NCBI RefSeq assembly: GCF_021699195.1
Contig: NZ_SSXE01000047.1
Coordinates: forward strand, 1-51,777
Direction: 5' to 3'
DNA: 51,777 bases
Origin: Nonomuraea sp. MG754425
GTDB taxonomy: Bacteria; Actinomycetota; Actinomycetes; Streptosporangiales; Streptosporangiaceae
Below, piece by piece: positions 16,097 through 26,183 of this stretch (positions are counted from its first letter, which is position 1; each line of letters starts with the position of its first letter). The position numbers and the translations under genes are program-made. The notes below the pieces were generated by a model, which worked only from the letters and a program-made list of their open reading frames with translations, had not been told where the DNA came from and ran no database searches.

Positions 16097-19000
16097 ATGA
16101 CGACGACTTCGGGCGGCATTGACGTCCAGGGCCCGGCGGGGCAGCCGAGCCAGCAGCAGCAGATCGTACGGATCGACAGCGACGTCCGTCCTGCCTGGGA
16201 GAGCGGTGGGTTACCCGACTGGGTGACGTACTGGCTGATCCCCATGCTCTCGGCCGGGCAGAAGTGGCCTGAGGCCAGCGAGAGCCAACTGTCGGAGCTG
16301 GCGCGCTCCTACCAGGACCTGGCGGAGGGGACCGCCGCCTCCACCGAGCCCGCCGGCACGGCCGCGCGCAATATCGTCAGCGGGTACGTCGCGCCCTCCA
16401 CCGCCGACTTCGTCAACCGGGCCCGCGTGCTCTACGGCGCCGAGGGCGGCCTGGCCGGGACGACGAACAACGCCCAGGCCTACGCGCAGCAGGCCAACAA
16501 CTTCGCCGTCGAGACGCAGTACTCCAAGCTCTCCGTCAACGTGGCCTTCTGGGTGACGGTGGTCGCCATCGCCATCGCCCTCGTCGTCGCCTTCTTCACC
16601 GCCGGCTCCGCCACCGCGCTGGTCGGCCCGTACGCGGCCGGCGCCCGCGCCGCCATCAGCCGTATCCTCGTCCGGCTCGCCACCCTGGCCGGCCGCCCGA
16701 TGAGCGCGACCCAGCTCGCCAGGGTGACCACCCTGTCCGGCGCGACCGGGCCCGGGGCCATCGCCCGGCTGCTGGCCTCGCCGATCGGCAGGGAGCTCAT
16801 CGAGGAGATCGGTGAGGAGATCTTCATCGACGGGATGGCCCAGTACCAGCAGATGAAGATGGGCACCCGGCAGGAGTGGGACTGGCAGAAGTCGAGCGCG
16901 GCGGCCATCGGCGCGGGCACCGGCGCCGTGCTCGGCACGCGCCTGGCCGGGCCCGTCTCCAGCGTCACCCGGCACGTGCCGGGCTTCGCCGGCCGCGCCC
17001 TGACCACCGGCCTGACCAACATGATCGCCTCGCCGGTCGGCAGCTTCGTCGCGAACGGGGCCGTGTACGGGCAGTGGCAGAACCCGTTCTCGGCCGACGC
17101 GCTGCTCGGCGCGTTCATGGGCGGCGCGGGACGTACGGGGAGCATCAGCCCGTTCAGCCCGGACGTCGCCTCGGCCCTGACCCACCCGCGCAGCACGCTG
17201 GCCGCCGCCTACGACGCGGCCTCCCAGAAGGACGCGGCCCGCGCCATGGGAGGTGGCGGCCCTTCCGGCCCGGCGTCCCCGACCGGCGCCCCGACGGGCC
17301 CGGACGGCAACCCCAGCGGGCCCGGCGTCACCCGCACGCCGGACCAGGTCGCGGTCCCGGCGCAGCGCACGCCCGGCTCCACCTCGACGACCACGGTGGC
17401 CCCGTCCGCCAACGGCCCGTCGGCCCGGCCGGGACCCGGGGCGCCCGACGTCGACCTGTCCACCTCCCGGCGCGGGGCCACCACCCAGCAGCCGGACAAC
17501 GCGCCCGCCCCGGACGAGAACCCGGCCCCGCAGGCCGACACCGACACCGACGCCAACACCGGCACCGTCACCACGCCGGACCAGGACACGACGTCCACGG
17601 CCCAGCCCGCCGACACCGGGGAGGCGCGCCCGCGCGCCGCGAGCGACACCGACCAGACGCAGAATCCCGGCGACGCCTCCCAGAACCCGGCCGCCACGTC
17701 CGAGACGCCGGACACCGACACGACCGGCCAGACCGAGGGGACGACGGACCAGACCCAGGACTCCACGGACCAGACCGAGGAGACGACGGACCAGACTCAG
17801 GACTCCACGGACCAGACCGAAGAGACCGCGGACCAGCCCCAGGGCACCGCGGACCAGACCCAGACGGCCGAGGGGCAGCCGCGCGCCGCCGACGACACCA
17901 CCCAGACGGGCCCCACGACCACCACCACGACCACCACCGCCGGCGGCCCCGCGCGGATCAGCGCGAGCAGCGCGCTGCTGGACGCGCTGCGGACGAACTT
18001 CCCCGGCGCCGTCATCGGCCCCGAAGGCGACCTGATCCTGCCGGGCCCGACCGGCGACCGCGTCATCACCGTCGCCACCATGGCCCGCCTGCGCGCGACG
18101 CTCGACATCCGCGCCACCCAGGTCCGCAACCAGGCCGCCCTCGACGCGGAGGCGGCCACCCTCATGCTGCTGGCCCAGGGCGACAACAGGCTGTCGGCCG
18201 CCGCCCCGGACGGAGCCCGGGACGCCGCGGCCGGCATGGGCCTGACCCTGGCGCACACCAGCAAGCCCGACACGGTCACCTCCCCGCCCATCGCCGACAC
18301 CCGCTACGTGACGGACGGTCGCGAGGGCGCCCAGGACCTCGACGAAGCCGAAGGGCTCGCCGCCGCCAGGCAGCTCAGCCCCGAGGACTTCCAGAACGAG
18401 GGCGTCACGGCGCTGACCTGGGAGGGCGACGTCCTCGTCGTGTGGACCAAGGTCGGCGGCCCGCACCACTTCCGCTTCGTCCCCGGCGGCCTCGACAGCA
18501 ACCTGATGGGCCAGACCCACCTGCGGGCGGGCACGCTGACGGATCCGCACGTGGTGCACATCGGCCTGCGCGTGGCCCCCGACCAGCTCACCAGGGTCTG
18601 GCTGCACGAGATCACCGACACCCTGCACCGCCAGGCCAACCCCGGTCACGGACGCGTCAGGCAGGTGCTGAGCGGCGGGCGCGAGACCACCGACGGCTGC
18701 CTGCCCGCGCGGCGCAACGAGCTCGCCTACCTGATCAAGCAGTGGAACAACGCCGGCACCCCCGACGAGCGGCGCCTGCTCGCGGTGGACATCGACGGCG
18801 TCCTGCGCCACCTGCGCGCGCACGGCGACAACCCGGCGCCCGCACCCTGGGAGGCGGCGCAGGGCGAACGCCCGGCCCACGCGCCGCCGCCGCTCGGCCG
18901 TAACGCGACGGCCGACGACGTGCGAGCGCTCGTCACGGCGCTGGAGACGGCGGAGCAGACCCTCCAGAACCAGGTGGACGCCAAGAACGAGAGCGCGGCG

Positions 19001-22000
19001 AAGGCGGGGGAGCAGGCCGCCGACGCGGCTGCGAACGCACGCCGGACCTCGCGCAGGCGCGACAGCGGCAAGACCGAGCGCACCCGTAAGGCGCGCAAGG
19101 AGGTGGCCGGCCACCTCGAGACGCAGGCCCGGCACCTGCGGATCGCGCAGGCGTACGACGCCGCCCGCGAACGGGCCACCGAGGCCAGGCGGGCCTACGA
19201 GCAGGTGCTCGACGCGATGCGCCGCCCGACCGGCCAGACGGGCAACCAGACGGGCAACCAGACGAGCACGGCCGCCGTCGACCCCGCGCTGACCGCCGCG
19301 GCCGAGCAGGCGCACCAACGCTATCTGGCCGCGCTGGCGGAGGCGCTGCCGCAGGAGGTCTCGCTGTCGGCGGCGATGCCCACCGGCAGGCTGGCCCACC
19401 TGGGCCGGCTCACCAACACGGTCAACGCGATGCTGGAACGCGACGGCGTCCGCAAGCGGTTCACCCCCGACGAGCTCGAACGCGCCCTGCGCGCCGACTT
19501 CCACAAGGCCATCTCCGCCGACGGCGTCGTCCTGCGCGTCGGCAGGGGGAGGTCGGCGGCCGAGATCCGCGTCCGGCTCTCCCTCGCCGACCTGGTCGAG
19601 GTGATCGACCCGGCCGTGACGGCGTCCGAGATGATGGTCGGCATCTTCTACCAGGCGGGCCGGACGACCAACGCCACCCAGGCCGGCACCGGCGGGGCGG
19701 GCCTGTCCTTCAGCCCCTCCGTCATCGGGCAGTTGATGCCCGAGGGGCACTGGTACCAGGCGCTCTCGCAGATCCTGGGCATCAACGTCGGCGGGAACGC
19801 CTCCCGTAACTGGTCGGCCACGGGCGGGGCCGGCACGTTCGCGCAGGGCGGCTCGGTCGCCGACAACCGCGGCGAGTCGCTGCTGTTCGACGCCGCCGCC
19901 ACGTGGACCGTCGAGATCCGCACCGCGCAGGACCGCGGCTGGCGGGGCAGGACCGAGATCCGCTCCGGCCTGCCCGGCGACAACGCCTCCCAGCGCGTGT
20001 GGGTCGGGCACTCCTACACCGACCAGGCGCCGGCCGACCTGATCAGGATCGACCCCGGCAAGCGCGACGCCGAGATGCCCAACCACGTCGTCACCGGCAT
20101 GACCGGGCTGGAGACCATGCTCGACGCGCTCCAGACCAGGCTCGGCGGCGAGTTCGCCCGGACCGGCTCGAACGCCCACGGCGACCTGCGCAAGTTCGTC
20201 ACCGACGAGCTGCCCGCCCGGCTGCGGGAGGCGGTCAACGGCGGGTTCGTGCGGGTGCTGGCCGCGAAGGGCCAGCCCGAGGTGCGCATCCGGGTCGAGA
20301 CCGAGGTCGTGCTGACCACGGCCGAGCCCGTGGGCGCGCCCAGCAACGCCGAGTGGGAGGAGGAGGTGCTCGTCGACTTCGCCGCCGCGCCCGGCGGGAC
20401 CTCGGCCGGCGGCTCGCTGGACGGCAACGGCTCCACCGGGTTCAACCATCCCGCGTTGAGCGGGGTGAACCTGCCCGGCGGCTACCAGCCCTCGATCGGG
20501 CCCAGGGTGCGGGGCAACAGGTCGGCGTCGCAGTCGTACTCGTCCACGGCCAACGCCCAGGCCATCCACCCGAGCGTGCTCAGGAAGACCCGGCACACAC
20601 AGGGGTACCGGCTGGAGTTGCGGCACACGTTCACCATCGAGAAGCCCGGCGGCGTCTCCATCACGCTGCCCCCGATGACCAGCTCGACGCTGGCGCGCAT
20701 GCAGGAGTCGGCCGCCTTCCGCTTCGGCCTGCCGGTGGACGCGCAGGCGGCGCTGCAGGTGAAGGGCCGGCCGCTGACCCACGACGATGGCACCCCGGTG
20801 CTGCGCGGCGAGGTCCGGCCCGTGCCGATCAAGGGCCGCAAGAGTGAGCTGCCCGCGTGGCTCGGCGACGGCCCGGGGCAGATGCGCGGCTCGGGCCCGG
20901 CCCTCGTCCAGGAGCTGACCGGCCTGGACGGGCTCACCGAGCAGGTGCTGGACCAACTCGCCGAGAGCGGCGTCGTGCCGAAGATCGTCAACGGTGTCCC
21001 CCAGTACTCCTCCAACCACCTCACCCGCGCCAGCCAGATGCTCAACCTGCAGGAGGTCATGGAGCAGCTCACCGAGCGCCGCCTGCGCACCGCCTACGAC
21101 CAGTTGGCGCAGGAGGGCATCCTCGTCGACCTGGTCCTGCACGGCCGCAACAAGGCCCCCGACCACCACACGCTGCGCATCTCCCTGGTGCAGGACTTCA
21201 GCGACCGCGGCAAGTACGTCGGCGTCACCGACGCGGAGTCCGTGGTCAACCTCGACATCGGCACCGACACCTCGGCGCGCGGCGTCACCCGCTCCCGGAC
21301 GTACGGGGGCGGGGGATCGGTCAACGTCGGCGACGGCCCCGACGAGGGGCAGGACGGTCTCGGGCACGACGTCGGCGTCAACGGCGGCGGCAACCGCACC
21401 CGGACGACCGGCTCCAGCACCGGCAGCACCGTCAACATCGTGACGCTGGCGGAGAGCACCGGCGAGGTCGCCCTCTTCGACGTGAAGCACCGGCTCAGCG
21501 TCGATCTGCTGCACAAGGGCGAGACGACCACGCTCGTCACCCGCGACGGCAGCGCCAGGATAGCCTTCGCCACCGACCTGCTGCCCCCGGACATCCCCGC
21601 GGGCTCGGCGTCGATCGGCACGCCGTCCAGGAAGCTGCGCGACCGCTCCACGCTGCTGCACATGGACGTGCGCAACGTCCGGGCCGCCGCCCGCGGGGTG
21701 CTGCCCCGGGGCCTGCGCCGCGCCTCGACCGCCTTCCACCATCTCGCGGCCTTCCTCAACCTGCGCAACCTGGTCTCCCACCCCGAACTGTTCGACACCC
21801 CGATCAGCACCCAGCTCGCCGTCCAGCCGGACGGAGTCTCGAGCTCGCGCTCGGAGCTGTCGGTGAAGGGCGAGATGGGCGAGGCGGAGATCGTCGGCGT
21901 CGTGGACCAGGTGACAGGTAAGATCATCTTCGGTCTGAGCAGCGCCGGGGTCTCGTGGGGCGGTTCGTCCGGCACCTCGGTCGGCGCCTCGGCCGGCGGC

Positions 22001-25000
22001 AGGGTCGTGCACGACGACGGGGGCTCCACCACCGGCGGCTCGCTCTCCGTCGGGCACTCCGGCGGCACCTCGGTCTCCACCTCCATCCTGGACATCTGGG
22101 GCACCGAGGAACTGACGATCGAGACCGGCCGCCAGTACATCCTGCGCGCCGACATGCTCCTGCACTTCGACGGCACCGAGACCCACGTCGACAGCGTGCG
22201 GACGCCGCAGGAGGGCATGAGCCCCGGCAGGCGCGGCACGCCCCCCGCGCAGGGCAGCGCGCTGTTCGCGGTCCCCGAGAACGACATGCTCATCATGTAC
22301 GCCGACGGTGAGCTGAAGCTGCCGCTCGCCCTGGTCGCCGACGCGGTGGAGCGCTTCCGCAACGGCAGCCTGGACCTCGACAGGACCCTCGCCGTACCCC
22401 TCGTGCAGACCTACCTCAAGGCGCTGACCGAGGCGCGGGGCCGGGGCACGGCCCCGGACCTGTCCGCCAAGCACACGCCCAGGGCCCTGCTCATGGCGCT
22501 CAAGCGGGTGGCCGGGGTGACCGTCCCGAAGGGGCAGGACGTCGACGAGCGGCTGGATGCGGCACAGCAGGAGACCGAGGCGGACGCCGACGTCGTGATT
22601 GCCCCGCAGTACGAGAACGCCATGGGCCTGAGCACCGTGGACTCCTTCGAGGTGACCGACGCGAACGGGGAGCGGGTCAGCCTGCTCGACGCGGTGATGG
22701 ACGCCGTCAACTCCGTCGTCCCCGACGCCGAGCAGAACGCCCCCGGCCTGCGCTCGGAGCTGGAGGTTGACCTTTCAGACAAACGCGTGACGATCCGCGC
22801 GTCCGACATGCTGTCATCCGAGGGCTACAACAAGACCTACCACGTGCACTCGGGGGCCCGGTCCGACCGGCCCGATGCGGTCACGGTACAGCTTCGCCTG
22901 GTCCCGCGGGCGGACGCCGATCCCCGCAGGGGCAGGCTGGTCAGCCGCAAGAAGCAGACCGGCATCATCCTGCAACGCTACCGCTACACCGACCAGACGC
23001 ACACCGAGTCGTCCAACGGCTCGAACGGGGTCGGCCTCGACGCCTCGGACTCCAACGGCACCTCCGGCCTCGGCGCCGGGGTGTCCACCGACCTCAGCCA
23101 CTCCTACTCCGACTCCACCAACGAGCAGGGCACTCGGCTGCAGCGCATCGCCCTGTGGAACGGCCTCGACCAGGTGTCGCAGGACATGACACTGGTTGTC
23201 GAGGTCAAGCGCAGGTCCGCCCGCACGCGGACGCTGCCGGGCTGGATGCGCATGCCCCGCGCCGCCGCCGCGATCAAGGCCGCGGTCGATCGCGTACGGC
23301 GCTGGCGCCGGGCCGCGAACCCGCATCAGTTCGACGCCACGCTGGTGCGGAACCTGCAAACCGGCATGTCCCGCCCGGTCGCGCAGGACCCGGGCCCGGT
23401 CGCCTCCGTCACCGACCCGCGCCAGGTGGAGCTGCACCCCGGCCACTTCGTGGAGACCCTGCGGGACGCGCCGGACCGGCCGAGCCTGTACGACGTCGTC
23501 ACCGGCCGGCTGGCCAAGATGCTGGGCCGGGACACCATCACCGAACGCCAGGCCGAGCTGCAGTCGCGACTGGCGTCGTCCGCGCTGATCACCGGCTTCG
23601 AGCGGATGTCCGGAACGGACGGCGACGTCGTCGTCCGGGTGGCCAGGCACCGGTTCAAGAAGCAGGGCGCCGACGTCACGATCAAGGCCCGGCTGTCGGA
23701 CCTCACGGTCGTGTCGGGGCCGTTCGACGCGGAGAAGGGCGAGGTGGACAGGAAGGCCGACGCCCAGAACGTGTCCATGTCCCGCGGGCGCGCCCTGCCC
23801 CTGTCCAGAAACGTCTCGCTGCCGCTCGCCCCGATCGGATTGGACGCCCGCGCCTGGTCCGGGGAGCAGATGTCGGAGGGCATGAACGAGCATCACGGGG
23901 CGCGGCGCGAGCGCAGCATGTTCCAGCGGGGCAAGGCCTACAGCGTGCGCCTGCGGGTGGACTACGACCTGACCTTCCAGCACGTGGCTCGCCTGCGCGA
24001 CGGGAACGTGCGACCGGTCGGCAAGCCGGACCACCGGACGGCCGCCGCCGGCGGCGAGGTCTACGTCATCCTCTTCGGTGAGGAGATCGAGGAACTGCGC
24101 GCCCGGATGGAGTCCGGAGTGCGCCTCGGGGCCGCGCTCGAGGGCCTGCCGGAGTTCCGGTTCACGCCCGAGATCGGCCGCCTCGGACAGATCCAGGCGC
24201 TGACCGACGCCCGCGTGGCGGCCCGGGAACGCGGGAAGGTGGCCGTCGTCAGGGTCCGCGAGGCGGACGGGATGCACACCTACCGGGCCTACCCCGACGG
24301 GAGCGTGCGGGACGAGCGCCCCGACGGAGGCTTCGCCGAGGCGTTCGCGACGCTGCCGCCCGCCCTCCTGGAGGCCGCCGCCCGCGCCGGCGTCGACCTG
24401 CGGGGCGTCTTCATGACCTCGCCGGTGAGCGGCACCTTCGCCGAGCAGGTCACGGCCTGGCTGGACGCCCGCGACGCCCTGCCCGCCGCCGTCCCGCCGC
24501 CGGCCTGGCCCGCGACGTCGGCGCCGTCGCAGGCCCCGGCCGGCGGCAGCGTCGCCCAGGGCATCACGAGCCCGTCGGCGACCTCGCCGGAGATCGCGGG
24601 CACCCCGTTCGACGCGTCGGCCCGGCCCGAAGGGGAGCCCGACCTGTCGACGTCCGAGCTGCGGCGGCAGGACCTGTCGCCGGACGACTTCGGCGGCGCG
24701 GTGGCCCGGCTGAAGTGGAACGGCGACGACCGGCTCACGGTCGAACTGCCCACCGACGACGGGCGGCGCGTGCCGGTCCACACGCGCGTCCTGGCGGAGG
24801 ACCCCGGCGACGGGCTGGTCGGACGCACCGAGTTCCGGTCCGGCACCGCGGAGGACCCGCACATCATCCGGATCGGCAAGCGGGTCGCGGCGGAGGTCGT
24901 GTCGTCCGTCCTCGCGCACGAGATCTCGCACGTCGCGCAGGAGAGCGCGGCCACGGCGGCGGGGGCGGCGCAGGGCGTCATCAGGGGCTCGCTGTCGCCG

Positions 25001-26158
25001 CACCAGCACGAGGGCGACGACCACTGCGTGACCCCCCGGCTGGACGAGCACGCGCACCTGTCACGCAAGTGGCGGGCGGCCGGGGACCCCGCGACGCGGC
25101 AGCGGCTGGCGGAGGCGATCGCCGCCATCGCCGGCGACATCGAGGCGCGCGGTCACACGCCGCCCGCGCCGCCCTGGGAAACCGGGCCGCCCGGCGCGGA
25201 CCCGCGACGAGCCTCGACGCTGAGCGGCGACAGCGCCGTGCCGAGCCCGCGCGCGCCGGCCCCGGACGAGCAGCGGCCGGCCCCGGGCCGGATCGCCCAG
25301 GCCCTGAACGGTGACACGGCCCCGCAGGGCCCGGCCACCGCGGCCCAGAACGGCCAGCAGCAGAACGGCCGGCAGCAGGACGGCCGGTCGCCGGTCTCGG
25401 GGAAGGACGCGCAGGCTCCGACCGGCGGCCGGATCGCGGCCGCGCTGAACGGGGAGACCCCTGCCTCGGGCTCGGTCGCGGAGGCCCTGGCCGGCGGCGC
25501 GCCCCGCGCCAGGAAGCGCGGCCCCGCGCTGCCGGAGACCGCCGTCGCCGCCGCCGTCGAACGCGGGGCCGTCCTCGCGGGCGCCCGCGTCCGCCCGCGC
25601 GGCCCCGGCCGGTACGACATCGAGATCCCCGGCCACCGGCCCATCCCCATGACCGTCCGCCCCGCCGGAGCCGCCCCGGAGCCGGGCACCGAGGGCATGC
25701 TGACCTACGAGGTGGACCCCCACCGCACGGTGGGCGCGAACGAGCGCGCCGCCGCGGCCATGGTGGTGGGCGCCGTCACGCAGGTCCTGGGCAGGCCGTC
25801 CGCCGAGCAGCAGGCCCTCGCCGAGCTGTACGAGGCCGTCCGCCAGGTCCGCACGGCCACCCCCGCGCAGTACCCGGCCCGGCTCGGCGTCCTGCACGAG
25901 CTGGCCGGCCAGGCCCCGCTGCACCTCGTCCCCGCGCCGCTGGCCGCCGAGCTGACCGACCTGATCGCCCGCCCGAACCCCGCCGTCCGGAACGCGTACT
26001 GGAGCCGGATGCGGACGATCACGAACGGCACCGGATGGCAACGGTTCGAACCGGAGTGCCTGTGCCCCGGGGACGGGCCGTGCCGGTGCGGCCTGCGTGA
26101 GGGAGAACTCCCGGACGGGGACGCCCCGGGCGCGACGGAGGGCCTGATGCGGGCATGA
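16097..26158 (+). CDS. Giant type VII polymorphic effector with WXG100-like N-terminus and HExxH domains
   Basis: 3353 residues. The N-terminal ~145 aa (start of the visible core WVTYWLIPMLSAGQKW) resemble the WXG100-like domain of CpnT-type proteins. A hydrophobic helix (148-185) follows, then a Pro/Thr/Gln linker (380-615) with DQTQ/DQTE repeats. Domain A (about 735-930) has a metalloprotease-like fold with a degenerate HEITD (837-841). A charged helical region lies at 940-1040. A very long beta-rich middle (about 1100-2640) consists of repeated Gly/Ser hairpin modules. Domain B (about 2850-3035) has intact HEISH (2941-2945). The C-terminal domain C (about 3135-3290) aligns with A and B without HExxH and ends in a Cys cluster (CLCPGDGPCRCG). 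It is operonic with the WXG100-like gene. Toxicity or pore formation is inferred. Confidence 0.9.
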   Translation: MTTTSGGIDVQGPAGQPSQQQQIVRIDSDVRPAWESGGLPDWVTYWLIPMLSAGQKWPEASESQLSELARSYQDLAEGTAASTEPAGTAARNIVSGYVAPSTADFVNRARVLYGAEGGLAGTTNNAQAYAQQANNFAVETQYSKLSVNVAFWVTVVAIAIALVVAFFTAGSATALVGPYAAGARAAISRILVRLATLAGRPMSATQLARVTTLSGATGPGAIARLLASPIGRELIEEIGEEIFIDGMAQYQQMKMGTRQEWDWQKSSAAAIGAGTGAVLGTRLAGPVSSVTRHVPGFAGRALTTGLTNMIASPVGSFVANGAVYGQWQNPFSADALLGAFMGGAGRTGSISPFSPDVASALTHPRSTLAAAYDAASQKDAARAMGGGGPSGPASPTGAPTGPDGNPSGPGVTRTPDQVAVPAQRTPGSTSTTTVAPSANGPSARPGPGAPDVDLSTSRRGATTQQPDNAPAPDENPAPQADTDTDANTGTVTTPDQDTTSTAQPADTGEARPRAASDTDQTQNPGDASQNPAATSETPDTDTTGQTEGTTDQTQDSTDQTEETTDQTQDSTDQTEETADQPQGTADQTQTAEGQPRAADDTTQTGPTTTTTTTTAGGPARISASSALLDALRTNFPGAVIGPEGDLILPGPTGDRVITVATMARLRATLDIRATQVRNQAALDAEAATLMLLAQGDNRLSAAAPDGARDAAAGMGLTLAHTSKPDTVTSPPIADTRYVTDGREGAQDLDEAEGLAAARQLSPEDFQNEGVTALTWEGDVLVVWTKVGGPHHFRFVPGGLDSNLMGQTHLRAGTLTDPHVVHIGLRVAPDQLTRVWLHEITDTLHRQANPGHGRVRQVLSGGRETTDGCLPARRNELAYLIKQWNNAGTPDERRLLAVDIDGVLRHLRAHGDNPAPAPWEAAQGERPAHAPPPLGRNATADDVRALVTALETAEQTLQNQVDAKNESAAKAGEQAADAAANARRTSRRRDSGKTERTRKARKEVAGHLETQARHLRIAQAYDAARERATEARRAYEQVLDAMRRPTGQTGNQTGNQTSTAAVDPALTAAAEQAHQRYLAALAEALPQEVSLSAAMPTGRLAHLGRLTNTVNAMLERDGVRKRFTPDELERALRADFHKAISADGVVLRVGRGRSAAEIRVRLSLADLVEVIDPAVTASEMMVGIFYQAGRTTNATQAGTGGAGLSFSPSVIGQLMPEGHWYQALSQILGINVGGNASRNWSATGGAGTFAQGGSVADNRGESLLFDAAATWTVEIRTAQDRGWRGRTEIRSGLPGDNASQRVWVGHSYTDQAPADLIRIDPGKRDAEMPNHVVTGMTGLETMLDALQTRLGGEFARTGSNAHGDLRKFVTDELPARLREAVNGGFVRVLAAKGQPEVRIRVETEVVLTTAEPVGAPSNAEWEEEVLVDFAAAPGGTSAGGSLDGNGSTGFNHPALSGVNLPGGYQPSIGPRVRGNRSASQSYSSTANAQAIHPSVLRKTRHTQGYRLELRHTFTIEKPGGVSITLPPMTSSTLARMQESAAFRFGLPVDAQAALQVKGRPLTHDDGTPVLRGEVRPVPIKGRKSELPAWLGDGPGQMRGSGPALVQELTGLDGLTEQVLDQLAESGVVPKIVNGVPQYSSNHLTRASQMLNLQEVMEQLTERRLRTAYDQLAQEGILVDLVLHGRNKAPDHHTLRISLVQDFSDRGKYVGVTDAESVVNLDIGTDTSARGVTRSRTYGGGGSVNVGDGPDEGQDGLGHDVGVNGGGNRTRTTGSSTGSTVNIVTLAESTGEVALFDVKHRLSVDLLHKGETTTLVTRDGSARIAFATDLLPPDIPAGSASIGTPSRKLRDRSTLLHMDVRNVRAAARGVLPRGLRRASTAFHHLAAFLNLRNLVSHPELFDTPISTQLAVQPDGVSSSRSELSVKGEMGEAEIVGVVDQVTGKIIFGLSSAGVSWGGSSGTSVGASAGGRVVHDDGGSTTGGSLSVGHSGGTSVSTSILDIWGTEELTIETGRQYILRADMLLHFDGTETHVDSVRTPQEGMSPGRRGTPPAQGSALFAVPENDMLIMYADGELKLPLALVADAVERFRNGSLDLDRTLAVPLVQTYLKALTEARGRGTAPDLSAKHTPRALLMALKRVAGVTVPKGQDVDERLDAAQQETEADADVVIAPQYENAMGLSTVDSFEVTDANGERVSLLDAVMDAVNSVVPDAEQNAPGLRSELEVDLSDKRVTIRASDMLSSEGYNKTYHVHSGARSDRPDAVTVQLRLVPRADADPRRGRLVSRKKQTGIILQRYRYTDQTHTESSNGSNGVGLDASDSNGTSGLGAGVSTDLSHSYSDSTNEQGTRLQRIALWNGLDQVSQDMTLVVEVKRRSARTRTLPGWMRMPRAAAAIKAAVDRVRRWRRAANPHQFDATLVRNLQTGMSRPVAQDPGPVASVTDPRQVELHPGHFVETLRDAPDRPSLYDVVTGRLAKMLGRDTITERQAELQSRLASSALITGFERMSGTDGDVVVRVARHRFKKQGADVTIKARLSDLTVVSGPFDAEKGEVDRKADAQNVSMSRGRALPLSRNVSLPLAPIGLDARAWSGEQMSEGMNEHHGARRERSMFQRGKAYSVRLRVDYDLTFQHVARLRDGNVRPVGKPDHRTAAAGGEVYVILFGEEIEELRARMESGVRLGAALEGLPEFRFTPEIGRLGQIQALTDARVAARERGKVAVVRVREADGMHTYRAYPDGSVRDERPDGGFAEAFATLPPALLEAAARAGVDLRGVFMTSPVSGTFAEQVTAWLDARDALPAAVPPPAWPATSAPSQAPAGGSVAQGITSPSATSPEIAGTPFDASARPEGEPDLSTSELRRQDLSPDDFGGAVARLKWNGDDRLTVELPTDDGRRVPVHTRVLAEDPGDGLVGRTEFRSGTAEDPHIIRIGKRVAAEVVSSVLAHEISHVAQESAATAAGAAQGVIRGSLSPHQHEGDDHCVTPRLDEHAHLSRKWRAAGDPATRQRLAEAIAAIAGDIEARGHTPPAPPWETGPPGADPRRASTLSGDSAVPSPRAPAPDEQRPAPGRIAQALNGDTAPQGPATAAQNGQQQNGRQQDGRSPVSGKDAQAPTGGRIAAALNGETPASGSVAEALAGGAPRARKRGPALPETAVAAAVERGAVLAGARVRPRGPGRYDIEIPGHRPIPMTVRPAGAAPEPGTEGMLTYEVDPHRTVGANERAAAAMVVGAVTQVLGRPSAEQQALAELYEAVRQVRTATPAQYPARLGVLHELAGQAPLHLVPAPLAAELTDLIARPNPAVRNAYWSRMRTITNGTGWQRFEPECLCPGDGPCRCGLREGELPDGDAPGATEGLMRA
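17744..17827 (+). repeat. Two 42-bp tandem repeats in the effector linker
   Basis: Units 17744-17785 and 17786-17827 differ at only a few positions. They encode the DQTQDSTDQTEET pattern, flanked by further partial copies. The repeat sits in the low-complexity linker and is probably length-variable. Confidence 0.8.
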
Positions 26159-26183
26159 TAGGAACCCCGAACAGAGGAGGGTC

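Noticed and set aside
16211..22474. 2087-codon open frame antisense to the giant effector
   Set aside because: The forward frame has recognisable domains and motifs. The antisense product is low-complexity Arg/Gly/Ala/Pro/Val-rich, as expected for a shadow of high-GC coding DNA.
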